Assembly (NCBI RefSeq): GCF_000686805.1
Contig: NZ_KK366017.1
Span: 186,001 to 250,000, forward strand
Direction of reading: 5' to 3'
Length of the DNA: 64,000 nt
Origin: Bacillus sp. UNC41MFS5
GTDB lineage: Bacteria; Bacillota; Bacilli; Bacillales_B; DSM-18226
Shown: in pieces, positions 52,753 through 62,544 of the stretch
Layout: every line of letters starts with the position of its first letter
Position numbering within the stretch: the first letter of the stretch is position 1
Notes under the pieces: model-generated
Databases searched by the model: none
The model's input: only the letters and a program-made list of their open reading frames with translations
Told to the model about the DNA's origin: nothing
Made by a program: the position numbers and the translations under genes

Positions 52753-55700
52753 ATGTCATTAAGAATGGTAATTGGTCGGTCAGGAAGCGGCAAAACAGCT
52801 ATGTTCCTTGAAGAAATAAAGGAGCGGCTTCAGGAAAAACCAGAGGGTACACCGATTATTTATATCGTTCCAGAACAGATGACCTTTTTATCTGAATATC
52901 GCTTGGCAACAGACCCGGCAATCGGTGGAATGATCCGCGCTCAAGTATATAGTTTTTCACGACTAGCGTGGCGGATTTTGCAAGAAACAGGCGGGATTAG
53001 CCGAATCCATTTAAGCAGTGTAGGGATGAGCATGCTCATTCGCAAAATTATTGAAGAGCAAAAGGAACAGCTAGGACTTTTTCAGCGTGCTGCTGATAAA
53101 ACTGGATTTATCAAACAGCTTGAGCAAATGATAACTGAATTTAAACGATATTGTATAAGACCAGAGGAGTTAATTCAGAACGGATTTCAATCAAATGGTG
53201 ATACAACGGCTGCCAATGCCTTAAATGATAAAATCAAAGATTTAGAAATTATTTATAAAAAGTTCGAGGACGAAATTTTTGGTAAATATATTGATTCAGA
53301 GGATTACTTTACACTATTAGCGGAGAAAGTGTCTCATTCAACCTATTTAAAAGATGCAGAAATATATATCGATGGTTTTGATAGTTTTTCACCCCAGGAA
53401 TATCGGGTAATGGTGGAATTAATGAAGCATTGCCAAACTGTTTCAATTGCACTAACCACCGAGCACTTGTCCGTTGGTTCAGCTCCTGATGAACTAGACT
53501 TATTTCGCTTATCCGGTGGAACTTGTTTTTCCATTTATGATTTAGCTAAAGCAAACGGTATCGAGATGGAACAGCCTGTCATTTTAAAAGAGCAAAAAAA
53601 ATGGACTGAGCCATCATTGCGTCACCTGGAAGAAAAATTTGATACGCGGCCTGTAGTACCATATTTGGATAAGTCCCAAATTAATATTTGCCAAGCAGTA
53701 AATCGTAGAGCCGAGATAGAAGGGATCGCCAGAGAGATTCGTGATTTTGTCAGAGCAAAGGGTTTCAGGTACCGGGATATCGCTTTGTTAATCAGAAATG
53801 GGGGGGACTATCATGAGATTGTTGAACCAGTTTTCAACGATTATCAGATTCCCTATTTTATTGACCAAAAAAGGACGATGCTTAACCATCCTTTAATTGA
53901 ATTAATCCGATCAAGTCTTGAGGTGATTAATTCTTATTGGCGCTATGAACCGGTATTTAGAGTGATTAAGACAGAATTATTATTCCCCATTCAGGAAAAT
54001 ACCGCTAAAATGCGAGAGAAAATGGACAAACTAGAAAATTATTGTCTAGCATACGGAATAAACGGAAGTAAGTGGACAAAAAAAGATCGTTGGAGCTATC
54101 GACGCATTAGAGGGCTGGAATTAGAAGTTAATTCTCAAACCGATGCAGAAAAAGAAATGGAACAAGAGTTAAATGAATTAAAACTGATGATAACAGCGCC
54201 GTTATTACGATTATCTAGAAGATTGAAAAAAGCGGATTCAGGACGAAAACTCTGCGAAGCTATCTATTTATTGCTAGAGGAATTGGATGTCCCAGCAAAA
54301 CTTGAAAAGTGGAAGGCAGATGCCGAGGAAAAGGGTAATCTTGTAAAAATGCGTGAGCACGAACAAGTCTGGAATGCTGTCATTGATCTGCTCGATCAAT
54401 ATGTTGAAATACTCGGGGATGAGCCAGTCCCATTAAAGGCATTCGCGGCGGTGTTAGAGTCAGGTTTTGAATCCTTACATTTTTCACTTATTCCACCTGC
54501 ACTTGACCAGGTTTTGGTTGGGGATTTAGAAAAATCAAGGCTGAATGAAATAAAAATTGTCTTTGTGGTGGGTGTCACTGAAGGAATATTGCCTGCGAAA
54601 ATATCGGATGAAGGGATTCTTTCAGATGAAGACAGGGAAATGCTTTTGGCAGCTGGGGTCAATATCGCACTTAGCAGCAGGACACGGTTGCTCGATGAAA
54701 ACTATCTAGCCTATAAGGCTTTTACCGCACCATCTGAAGCCCTTTTTGTGTGTTATCCACTTGCGAATGATGAAGGAAAAGCGTTAATTCCTTCCTCGTA
54801 TATTAAGAGACTAAAAGATATGTTTCCAGATGCTAATGAGCTTTTCTACGTTTCAGATCCATCACAAGTTTCGGAACGGAGCCAACTAAGTTTTATTTCA
54901 AATTTTACAACTACGTTGTCTTACCTCAATTCCCAACTGCAATGGAAAAAACGAGGATATCCCATTTCTGATCTTTGGTGGGATGTTTATAACTACTATC
55001 TTGAGAGTTCAGGGAAGGACAAGGCCCAAAAAGTGTTTTCAAGCCTGTTTTATTCGAACCCAGCCGTAAAACTTTCTACAGAGACAGCAGATGAATTATA
55101 TGGCGAAGCCATTCAAGCTAGTGTTTCTAGAATGGAACTATATAACTCCTGTGCTTTTTCTCATTTCGCTCAGCACGGTTTAAAGCTCCGGGACCGCCAA
55201 GTATATCGATTAGAGGCTCCTGATATCGGGGAGTTGTTTCATGCGGCCCTAAAACAGATAGCGGATATTGTCAATGAACAAAACCTTTCTTGGGCAGAGC
55301 TTTCAAGGAAACAATGTGAAGAGCTCTCGAAGGAAGCAGTCATGACATTAGCTCCTAAACTGCAAAACGAAATATTATTAAGTTCAGAGAGACATCATTA
55401 TATAAAACGGAAATTGGAGCAAATTATTACCCGAGCCTCTGTAGTTTTAAGTGAGCATGCTAAAGTGAGTGGTTTTTCACCTATTGGTTTGGAATTAGGA
55501 TTTGGACCAAATGGAAAACTGCCGCCATTATCATTCTCACTGAAAAATGGGAAAAGAATGGAGTTAGCTGGTAGAATTGATCGAGTCGATCAGGCAAAAG
55601 CTGCAGATGACAGCGTCTTTTTACGAGTTATTGATTACAAGTCGAGTGAAAAGGATGTCAATTTTAGTGAAGTGTATTATGGGCTTGCACTGCAAATGTT

Positions 55701-56244
55701 AACCTACCTTGATATTGTCATGACACATTCGAATGAATTGGTAGAGATGAAAGCCAGTCCTGCAGGTGTTCTCTATTTCCATGTTCATAATCCTTTTATT
55801 AATACAACCAAAATGTTGACGATTGATGAAATCGAAAAGGAAATGATGAAAAAATTTAAGATGAATGGATTAATGGTAAGTGATCAAAATGTAATCCGGC
55901 TTATGGACAAAACACTTGAATCGGGTGATTCACAAATTATTGCGGCTGGTATAAAAAAAGATGGGAATTTATCTAAAAAATCAAAGGTTGCCAGTCTATC
56001 AGAGTTTGATGACCTGAAAACTTATGTCCGTAAATTATATCTAAAAACAGGTAACGCTATAATCGATGGACAGATTGATATAGCACCATATAAATTAAAG
56101 GATAAAACACCTTGTACATTTTGTTCTTATAAATCAGTTTGTCAATTTGACGAGGCCATTGAGACTAATCAATTCCGGGTTCTCACACCGCACTCGAAAG
56201 AAGATGTACTAGAATTGATTAGGAAGGAGGTTCGAGAATCATGA
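52753..56244 (+). CDS. addB: ATP-dependent nuclease subunit AddB
   Basis: 1163 residues (B. subtilis AddB about 1166). Walker A GRSGSGKTA at residues 8-16; C-terminal RecB-type nuclease domain with IDYKSSEKD; iron-sulphur cluster cysteines at 800, 1121, 1124 and 1130, the same spacing as the characterised enzyme. With AddA it resects double-strand breaks and recognises Chi. The start is ATG 52753; the open frame extends 23 codons upstream without a good ribosome binding site. Overlaps addA by 4 bp. Confidence 0.95.
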   Translation: MSLRMVIGRSGSGKTAMFLEEIKERLQEKPEGTPIIYIVPEQMTFLSEYRLATDPAIGGMIRAQVYSFSRLAWRILQETGGISRIHLSSVGMSMLIRKIIEEQKEQLGLFQRAADKTGFIKQLEQMITEFKRYCIRPEELIQNGFQSNGDTTAANALNDKIKDLEIIYKKFEDEIFGKYIDSEDYFTLLAEKVSHSTYLKDAEIYIDGFDSFSPQEYRVMVELMKHCQTVSIALTTEHLSVGSAPDELDLFRLSGGTCFSIYDLAKANGIEMEQPVILKEQKKWTEPSLRHLEEKFDTRPVVPYLDKSQINICQAVNRRAEIEGIAREIRDFVRAKGFRYRDIALLIRNGGDYHEIVEPVFNDYQIPYFIDQKRTMLNHPLIELIRSSLEVINSYWRYEPVFRVIKTELLFPIQENTAKMREKMDKLENYCLAYGINGSKWTKKDRWSYRRIRGLELEVNSQTDAEKEMEQELNELKLMITAPLLRLSRRLKKADSGRKLCEAIYLLLEELDVPAKLEKWKADAEEKGNLVKMREHEQVWNAVIDLLDQYVEILGDEPVPLKAFAAVLESGFESLHFSLIPPALDQVLVGDLEKSRLNEIKIVFVVGVTEGILPAKISDEGILSDEDREMLLAAGVNIALSSRTRLLDENYLAYKAFTAPSEALFVCYPLANDEGKALIPSSYIKRLKDMFPDANELFYVSDPSQVSERSQLSFISNFTTTLSYLNSQLQWKKRGYPISDLWWDVYNYYLESSGKDKAQKVFSSLFYSNPAVKLSTETADELYGEAIQASVSRMELYNSCAFSHFAQHGLKLRDRQVYRLEAPDIGELFHAALKQIADIVNEQNLSWAELSRKQCEELSKEAVMTLAPKLQNEILLSSERHHYIKRKLEQIITRASVVLSEHAKVSGFSPIGLELGFGPNGKLPPLSFSLKNGKRMELAGRIDRVDQAKAADDSVFLRVIDYKSSEKDVNFSEVYYGLALQMLTYLDIVMTHSNELVEMKASPAGVLYFHVHNPFINTTKMLTIDEIEKEMMKKFKMNGLMVSDQNVIRLMDKTLESGDSQIIAAGIKKDGNLSKKSKVASLSEFDDLKTYVRKLYLKTGNAIIDGQIDIAPYKLKDKTPCTFCSYKSVCQFDEAIETNQFRVLTPHSKEDVLELIRKEVRES

Positions 56245-59200
56245 GTAAGGTTGCTATTCCGCCCAAGCCAGAAAATGTAACATGGACTGATGACCAATGG
56301 AAGGCAATAATGGCAAAGGATAGAGATATACTCGTCGCGGCAGCGGCTGGTTCGGGAAAGACGGCTGTCCTCGTGGAAAGAATCATTCAAAAAATTCTTT
56401 CAAAGGAAGGTCCGATTGATGTTGATGAATTATTAGTAGTGACCTTTACGAATGCATCGGCAGCTGAGATGCGGCATCGAATAGGGGAGGCACTAGAAAA
56501 AGCTATTGATGCTGACCCAAGGTCTCGCCATTTAAGAAAACAGCTCAGCTTATTAAACAAAGCATCCATTTCAACGCTCCACTCCTTTTGTATGGAAGTC
56601 ATCCGAAAATATTATTACTTAATCGACGTAGATCCAGGGTTTCGAATTGCTGATGAAACAGAGGCGCAATTAATCCGCGATGAAGTGATGGACGAGTTAT
56701 TTGAAGAAGAATATGGCCAAAAAGATAATGAAGCCTTTTTTAACCTAGTGGATTCATTCACTAATGACCGCAGCGATGCTGCCTTAATGGATATTGTTCG
56801 GTCTATTTACGATTTTGCTAGCTCAAATCCAGAGCCAGATCAATATTTACGGTCAATAATAAATATGTATGATGTTTCATCGATTCAAAATATAGAGGAC
56901 CTTCCCTTTATACAGGACCTGCTATTTGATATTGAACTACAATTAGAAGCGGCTAGAGAAATGATAAACCGGGGGCTGGAAGTAACGAAGCTCCCAGGCG
57001 GACCAGCACCTAGAGCTGAAAATTTTCTAGATGATTTAATGGTAATTGATACTCTTCTACTTGCCAAAAAGGACTCTTGGGAAACACTTTATCAAGCATT
57101 AATGACCTGGTCTTTTTCACGGGCAAAACAAGTGAAAGGTGATCACTTTGATAAAGAACTAACGGAGAAGGCCCAAAAACTCCGCGATAAAGCAAAGAAA
57201 AAAATTCAAGATATAAAAGGGGAATTATTCTCTCGAAAACCTGAGAGCTTTTTACGTGATATGGAAGAGATGCGGCCATTAATAGAAACATTGATTCATC
57301 TTGTGAAGGAATTTTCTCAGCGGTTTGCAAAGGTGAAAAGAGAAAAAGGACTTGTCGATTATGCTGATTTAGAACATTACTGCCTTGGCATTTTGACAAA
57401 GGAAATCTCAACTGAGGGTGAATTTCTTCCATCGGAAGCGGCCCTTGCATACCAAAGGCATTTTAAAGAAGTCTATTGTGATGAATATCAAGACACAAAT
57501 ATGGTGCAGGAAACCATCCTGAAACTTGTAACGAAGAAAGAAGAGCACAATGGAAATATGTTTATGGTCGGAGATGTTAAACAGTCCATTTACCGCTTTC
57601 GATTGGCTGAGCCAAACCTTTTCTTAGGCAAGTATACCCGCTTTAAAGTTGATGGAGAGTCAACGGGATTACGTATTGATTTAGCACGAAATTTCCGAAG
57701 CAGAAGTGAAGTGCTCGATGCTACCAATTATTTATTTAAACAAATTATGGGTGTCAAGGTTGGCGAAATCGAATATGACGAGGCGGCAGAGTTACGTGCT
57801 GGTGCACCCTATCCAGAAGATGAGACCTTTCCGGTTGAACTTCTGCTTATTAACCAAAACGTTGAAGAAAAGGAATCATCAACTGCGACATCTGAAGGTG
57901 AGGCAGGGGCAGAGGCGGAACTAGAAGAATTTGATGCAGTTGGACTGGAACAATCCCAACTCGAAGCAAGGGTTATTGCTTCTAAAATTAAGGAATTAGT
58001 AGCTACTGGAGCACCAGTATATAATCCAAAAACGAAATCTACTCGGCCGCTCATGTATCGGGATACAGTTATTCTGCTCCGTTCGATGACATGGGCACCG
58101 CAGATTATGGAAGAATTCAAGCAGCAAGGGATTCCCATTTATGCCAGCCTCTCAACGGGGTACTTTAACGCAACGGAAGTAGCCATTATGATTTCACTCC
58201 TGCGTGTTATTGATAATCCATTCCAAGACATCCCCCTTGCCGCTGTATTACGGTCCCCCATCGTCGGGTTGAACGAGGAGGAACTATCAATAATCCGCAT
58301 TCAACAGAAACGAGGCTCATTTTGGGAAGCAGTTTCTGCCTTTTGTAAGAGTAAACAAGCTGAAAATACGGCTGCATTTTACGAAAAACTGCGCCGCTTT
58401 TATGACTTTTTGACAGAATGGCGCTCTATGGCAAGACAGGGATCTTTGTTTGAGTTAATATGGCAGTTATACAGAGATACCCAGTTTTATGATTTTGTCG
58501 GAGGCCTACCGGGAGGAAAGCAGCGTCAGGCAAACCTGCGTGCATTATATGATAGAGCACGGCAATATGAACATACTTCTTTCCGTGGTTTGTTCCGGTT
58601 CCTGCGGTTTATTGAACGAATGATGGAAAGAGGAGACGATCTCGGGGCAGCAAGGGCACTTGGAGAGCAAGAGGACGTTGTCCGAATTATGACTATTCAT
58701 AGCAGCAAAGGGCTTGAATTTCCTGTCGTATTTATGGCGGGAATGGCCCGAACCTTTAATATGGCTGATATACGTAAACCATATATGCTTGATAAAGAAT
58801 ATGGATTTGCTTCTAAGTATGTAAATGCAGAAAAAAGGATTTCGTACCCTTCCTTACCACAAATTGCATTTAAGCGAAAAAAGAAAATGGAAATGCTCGC
58901 CGAAGAAATGCGTGTCTTATATGTAGCGATGACTAGGGCTAAGGAAAAACTTTACCTGACGGCAACATTAAAAGATGCGCTGAAAAAAATTGACCAATGG
59001 AATGATGTTGCAGCTAATACAGATTGGCTGTTGAAAGATTACGAACGGGCAGCCGTTTCAAGCTATATTGATTGGATTGGTCCGGCCCTTGTTCGCCATC
59101 AAAACAGTAACGAATTAAGGATTAATGAAACGATAAATCCCCTTATACCTGAGGAAATCACAAATCACCCTTCCGTATGGAAAATTTCTTTGCTAAGTGC

Positions 59201-60035
59201 TGAAGAGGTGAAGCAGAATGAAACAGAAGAAGATATAGAAGAAAATCAACTTCTTGAACGTGTGCAAAAAGGTGAACTTGTCGAGACTACGTCACCTTTT
59301 GCAGAAGAAATTAAGTCCCGCTTAGATTGGGAATATTCTTTTTCGAATGCTGCGAGCCATCGTTCGAAACAATCCGTTTCTGAAATAAAACGCCAAAGGG
59401 AAATGGCGGATGAACAAAGTGGGACCGACCTTGTAAATCACTTTAAAAAATCAATAGTAAAACGTCCTAAATTTATGCAGGAAAAGCAATTAAGCCCAGC
59501 CGAACGAGGCTCTGCTATGCATATGGTCATGCAGCACGTCGATTTAACTAAACCAGTGAATCAAGAATCTCTTCAGGAACAATTAACATGGATGGTCAAT
59601 AATGAATTATTAACCCCCGAACAGGCTGCAGTAATTGATAAAAATTTGATTATTCAATTTTTTGATTCCAATTTGGGGCGAAGGTACTTTAATGCTAAAA
59701 CAATCAACAGAGAAGTTCCATTTACACTTTCCATGCATGCTCGTGATGTGTATCCTAATTGGAACGAGGAAGATGAATCTGTGTTTGTGCAAGGGATTAT
59801 TGACTGCATCTTTGAGGATGAAGATGGGCTGGTTTTAGTGGATTATAAGTCAGATCGAATAACTGATCGCTATAAAGGTGGGTTTGACCAAGCCAAGACA
59901 ATTCTTGAGAACCGCTACAAGATGCAAATTAACTTATATACCCGTGCAATTGAGCAAATCTGGAAAAAAAAGGTCAATGAGAGGTATTTGTTTTTCTTTG
60001 ACGGTGCTCATATTTTAAAGGTTGAGAAGGATTAA
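56241..60035 (+). CDS. addA: ATP-dependent helicase/nuclease subunit AddA
   Basis: 1264 residues. UvrD-type superfamily 1 helicase: Walker A AAAAGSGKTAVLVE (residues 33-46), Walker B VYCDEYQDTN, motif MTIHSSKGLEFPVVF and motif VI VAMTRAKEKLY; C-terminal nuclease domain with DYKSDRI near residue 1200. Complete helicase and nuclease motifs indicate a working enzyme. Its ATG overlaps the addB stop (ATGA). Confidence 0.96.
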   Translation: MSKVAIPPKPENVTWTDDQWKAIMAKDRDILVAAAAGSGKTAVLVERIIQKILSKEGPIDVDELLVVTFTNASAAEMRHRIGEALEKAIDADPRSRHLRKQLSLLNKASISTLHSFCMEVIRKYYYLIDVDPGFRIADETEAQLIRDEVMDELFEEEYGQKDNEAFFNLVDSFTNDRSDAALMDIVRSIYDFASSNPEPDQYLRSIINMYDVSSIQNIEDLPFIQDLLFDIELQLEAAREMINRGLEVTKLPGGPAPRAENFLDDLMVIDTLLLAKKDSWETLYQALMTWSFSRAKQVKGDHFDKELTEKAQKLRDKAKKKIQDIKGELFSRKPESFLRDMEEMRPLIETLIHLVKEFSQRFAKVKREKGLVDYADLEHYCLGILTKEISTEGEFLPSEAALAYQRHFKEVYCDEYQDTNMVQETILKLVTKKEEHNGNMFMVGDVKQSIYRFRLAEPNLFLGKYTRFKVDGESTGLRIDLARNFRSRSEVLDATNYLFKQIMGVKVGEIEYDEAAELRAGAPYPEDETFPVELLLINQNVEEKESSTATSEGEAGAEAELEEFDAVGLEQSQLEARVIASKIKELVATGAPVYNPKTKSTRPLMYRDTVILLRSMTWAPQIMEEFKQQGIPIYASLSTGYFNATEVAIMISLLRVIDNPFQDIPLAAVLRSPIVGLNEEELSIIRIQQKRGSFWEAVSAFCKSKQAENTAAFYEKLRRFYDFLTEWRSMARQGSLFELIWQLYRDTQFYDFVGGLPGGKQRQANLRALYDRARQYEHTSFRGLFRFLRFIERMMERGDDLGAARALGEQEDVVRIMTIHSSKGLEFPVVFMAGMARTFNMADIRKPYMLDKEYGFASKYVNAEKRISYPSLPQIAFKRKKKMEMLAEEMRVLYVAMTRAKEKLYLTATLKDALKKIDQWNDVAANTDWLLKDYERAAVSSYIDWIGPALVRHQNSNELRINETINPLIPEEITNHPSVWKISLLSAEEVKQNETEEDIEENQLLERVQKGELVETTSPFAEEIKSRLDWEYSFSNAASHRSKQSVSEIKRQREMADEQSGTDLVNHFKKSIVKRPKFMQEKQLSPAERGSAMHMVMQHVDLTKPVNQESLQEQLTWMVNNELLTPEQAAVIDKNLIIQFFDSNLGRRYFNAKTINREVPFTLSMHARDVYPNWNEEDESVFVQGIIDCIFEDEDGLVLVDYKSDRITDRYKGGFDQAKTILENRYKMQINLYTRAIEQIWKKKVNERYLFFFDGAHILKVEKD

Positions 60036-60042
60036 ATTCAAT

Positions 60043-60083
60043 AAAAAATGACATAGACCATCTTATGGTTTATGTCATTTTTT
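60043..60083. terminator. Bidirectional terminator between addA and gerPF
   Basis: A long stem, ATGACATA with TATGTCAT and inner ACCAT/ATGGT, flanked by A6 and T7. Confidence 0.92.
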
Positions 60084-60301
60084 TAATTATTACCCACAAT
60101 TGGCTGATCGATTACTTTCGTATCAAGTACATTTGTACCACTTAATCCTGAATTCGTCACGATGAATCCACCGGTATTAAATGCACCTGAGCCTGCATTA
60201 GTCTTAGAGGCACTCTTTGGAGAAATATACACCGTATCGCCGAATTGCACAATACCGCCACCTACGTTAACGATTTGGACAGGACCAATAATCGCTGGCA
60301 T
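60083..60301 (-). CDS. gerPF: Spore germination protein GerPF
   Basis: 72 residues. N-terminus MPAIIGPVQIVNVGGGIVQFGD and SPKSASKTNAGSGAFNTGGF match the GerPF/GerPA type. GerP proteins are needed for germinants to pass the spore coat. The start is ATG 60301 with AAAGGA 8 nt upstream. Last gene of the gerPABCDEF operon. Confidence 0.93.
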   Translation of the reverse strand: MPAIIGPVQIVNVGGGIVQFGDTVYISPKSASKTNAGSGAFNTGGFIVTNSGLSGTNVLDTKVIDQPIVGNN

Positions 60302-60355
60302 ACCAAACATCCTTTTTAGTAAACTTAGTTATATCCTTAAGAGTAACTTATGCAT

Positions 60356-60763
60356 TTATTGTTGTCCTTGTTCTCCTTCGTTTTCTACATTTCTAGGACT
60401 TGGTTGTAAGTGTCGAATATGCTTAATTCTAGCCTCCATGGAAACATGGCTGCTGTTCCCAACGTGTAAGAGGGAAGCTGAAGATATCCCAATAATATCA
60501 ATTCGGCCAACCTTAATTAAAGGGTTTGGATTTTGTCGGGAGTATGTGAAAGGTTCATTAATAGGTAGAAAAGGAATAGGTTCGGAATAGACTGGGTAAT
60601 AGGATAAATTCCCTTCATTTCCATAAAACACTTCGACTTCCCTTTGGACCGCGAGTGCTCTAGAAAGACCATTTATAATACAGGAATCCCCTAACTGTAC
60701 CGTAGAGGAAAAAGAGACGATTTTAATATTAATCGTGTCTACACAAGAGGTTCTCTGCAGCAT
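60356..60763 (-). CDS. gerPE: Spore germination protein GerPE
   Basis: 135 residues, starting MLQRTSCVDTINIKIVSFSS with SSTVQLGDS and LLHVGNSSHV blocks shared with other GerP proteins. The start is ATG 60763 with GGAG 8 nt upstream, within the last codons of gerPD; 5 bp separate it from the gerPD stop. Role in coat permeability as for the operon. Confidence 0.9.
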   Translation of the reverse strand: MLQRTSCVDTINIKIVSFSSTVQLGDSCIINGLSRALAVQREVEVFYGNEGNLSYYPVYSEPIPFLPINEPFTYSRQNPNPLIKVGRIDIIGISSASLLHVGNSSHVSMEARIKHIRHLQPSPRNVENEGEQGQQ

Positions 60764-60768
60764 GTTGT

Positions 60769-60945
60769 TCACTCCAGTGATAGCGGAACAAAAGGACTTA
60801 TAATTAATGATTCCGCAGGGGTATCAAAAGTAGAGGCCAACTGGATTGAATCTGTATCGCCTACCATTACTAACGAGGAACTTGACACCCCAGTGATTTT
60901 TATGTTTTGGACAAAGAGTTCGCGGTTATAAACTACAAAGTTCAT
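60769..60945 (-). CDS. gerPD: Spore germination protein GerPD
   Basis: 58 residues, same length as B. subtilis GerPD: MNFVVYNRELFVQNIKITG, GVSSSSLVMVGDTDSI, then FDTPAESLIISPF. A short gene that could be missed by length-filtered gene calling. AAAGGGA lies before ATG 60945, and its ATG overlaps the gerPC stop (ATGA). Confidence 0.92.
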   Translation of the reverse strand: MNFVVYNRELFVQNIKITGVSSSSLVMVGDTDSIQLASTFDTPAESLIISPFVPLSLE

Positions 60946-61556
60946 TCTGTTTGCATCCCTTTCAGGTTATCAGGTAAATTACTGAAAAAAACCATTACCC
61001 CATTTTGTATTTCCTTTTTTAATGCTTCAATAATTAAATCATCTGACGGGGCATCTTCAATCGTGCGATTGTCCGCAGATTTGGTGTTTAAATGATGTTC
61101 GATCCTACTCGGAAGCTGTTTAATGATGTCTTGTTTTATGAATGCTAAATACTCGTCATTTGGTAGAACGTTCAATTCTCTCTGAGTAGCTTCCACGATC
61201 GGAGGTAAATCTGATTCTAAATATCTATAAATGGCTTCCTCGATTTTCATTGATCTTTGCATTTGATCTTTTGGTGACATTGGGGTGGATAAGGATTGAT
61301 TTTGAACTGCAAAATCTTCAATTCCTGCTAATTCGGATGGATTTAGACCAATGTTTAACGTTCCTTCAAGAGTCTCTACCTTTAGTTGATCAAATTTATA
61401 TTCGATTTTGTCTACATGGATGGCCTGTTTTTCATATAATTGTTTGATTTCTGCTTGCATTTTTTGGAGAGTACTCTCTAAAGACAGAATTCTCTTCTCC
61501 TGAGCTTGAATACACATCTGCAGCCATTGAAGATATTGGGAATAATCCTGATACAT
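60942..61556 (-). CDS. gerPC: Spore germination protein GerPC
   Basis: 204 residues. N-terminal coiled coil (YLQWLQMCIQAQEKRILSLE through KQLYEKQ), then LKVETLEGTLNIGLNP and a helical C-terminal half. GerPC is the largest, non-repeat member of the operon and is thought to organise the others in the coat. Overlaps gerPD by 4 bp. Confidence 0.92.
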   Translation of the reverse strand: MYQDYSQYLQWLQMCIQAQEKRILSLESTLQKMQAEIKQLYEKQAIHVDKIEYKFDQLKVETLEGTLNIGLNPSELAGIEDFAVQNQSLSTPMSPKDQMQRSMKIEEAIYRYLESDLPPIVEATQRELNVLPNDEYLAFIKQDIIKQLPSRIEHHLNTKSADNRTIEDAPSDDLIIEALKKEIQNGVMVFFSNLPDNLKGMQTE

Positions 61557-61614
61557 GTAATCACCTCACAATTATTTCGCCAATAAACGTATCGTTTTTC
61601 ATAAGATAGGCGGC

Positions 61615-61845
61615 TTATTTATCCGGTTTTCTTACCGCGGCTTGTAGGGGGACTGCTGGTGTCCCTAATAAAGAGCCTGAAGATTTGACTGTTTGTGGTG
61701 CAGGTCCAGTAAATCCGCCAGTGTTATATAAATGAGCCGTGGGTTTAATAATCCCAGCACTGCCTATTTGTAAAACTGAGGAATTGGTAATCCCGCCAAT
61801 TTTAATGAAATTAATCTGAATGGACTGCTGGATATAAAAGTTCAT
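61615..61845 (-). CDS. gerPB: Spore germination protein GerPB
   Basis: 76 residues: MNFYIQQSIQINFIKIGGIT, SSVLQIGSAG, and a Pro/Ala-rich C-terminus. Matches GerPB in length and in its place between gerPA and gerPC. Confidence 0.9.
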   Translation of the reverse strand: MNFYIQQSIQINFIKIGGITNSSVLQIGSAGIIKPTAHLYNTGGFTGPAPQTVKSSGSLLGTPAVPLQAAVRKPDK

Positions 61846-61862
61846 TTAAAATCACCCATTCA

Positions 61863-62084
61863 TTAAGCATTAAGTGCAATCCCTTGATCGTAAACATCTG
61901 AATCAGTTGTATTGGTGGAACTTACATTATTTTGAAGCTGTAAGCTTTCCCCAGTGTTAAAGGAACCAGCGCCAGAAAATGTTTTTGCGGTAGAAAATGG
62001 CATGATTTTATATACATCGCCAATATGGAAGACCGAACTGCTGCCAAGTGTAATGACCTGTGCAACTCCAACAATTGCTGGCAT
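61863..62084 (-). CDS. gerPA: Spore germination protein GerPA
   Basis: 73 residues: MPAIVGVAQVITLGSSSVFHIGD and STAKTFSGAGSFNTG, paralogous to GerPF. First gene of the operon. The start is ATG 62084 with AAGGGTG 6 nt upstream. A CATACATA sequence about 45 bp upstream on the minus strand could be the -10 of a sigma-K promoter, but the -35 is unclear. Confidence 0.9.
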   Translation of the reverse strand: MPAIVGVAQVITLGSSSVFHIGDVYKIMPFSTAKTFSGAGSFNTGESLQLQNNVSSTNTTDSDVYDQGIALNA

Positions 62085-62330
62085 TTTCAACACCCTTTTT
62101 TTCATAGTATCTTCTACATCCTATGTATGGGCAAAGGTAATGTGATTGATACGCCCAAAATTATTGAAATCAAGAATCGTATACGCTTTTTAATATTCAT
62201 TTGTAGAGTTATAAATTAAAAATAATAATAATTACCTACTTGTTTGTGCGAAAAATGGTAAATAAGAAGGGTTTTCGATTATTCGAAAAGGGACTATTAT
62301 ATGAGTAAGAGATCAGTCGGAAATAAACAC

Positions 62331-62424
62331 TGTTTCTCGATAAAGGCAAACCTGATGAAAATCAGAGACGCAAAGCTACAGGGGCTAAGGTGCATTTGCA
62401 CTAGGCCAGCCAGTTACCGAAAGA
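62331..62424 (+). ncRNA. Cyclic di-GMP-I (GEMM-I) riboswitch aptamer
   Basis: Conserved elements in order: P1 5' strand TTTCTCGATA, GGCAAACC, the tetraloop hairpin GATGAAAATC, GACGCAAAGCTA, GGGGCTAAGG, a small variable hairpin (GTGCATTTGCAC), GGCCAGCC and the P1 3' strand TTACCGAAAG. The ligand-contacting G in the GCAAA region and C in GCCAGCC are kept. It binds c-di-GMP. A terminator-like hairpin follows at 62499, then cpaF, so control of cpaF by c-di-GMP is inferred. Confidence 0.95.
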
Positions 62425-62498
62425 TTAGGGTGTTTCATAATGAATATTCTATGTCTGCATAGGTGTTCTATGTATCTATGGATATTCTATGAATTTTA

Positions 62499-62530
62499 TC
62501 CCCCCTTTGGTAAAGGCGGGGCTATTTCTA
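62499..62530 (+). terminator. Expression-platform terminator of the riboswitch
   Basis: CCCCCCTTT (62500-62508) pairs with AAAGGCGGGG (62512-62521) with one bulge and a 3-nt loop; CTATTTCTATTT follows, a modest T-rich tail. It lies 75 nt past the aptamer and just before the cpaF ribosome binding site, so it could instead act at translation. Confidence 0.65.
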
Positions 62531-62544
62531 TTTCACGGAGGTGA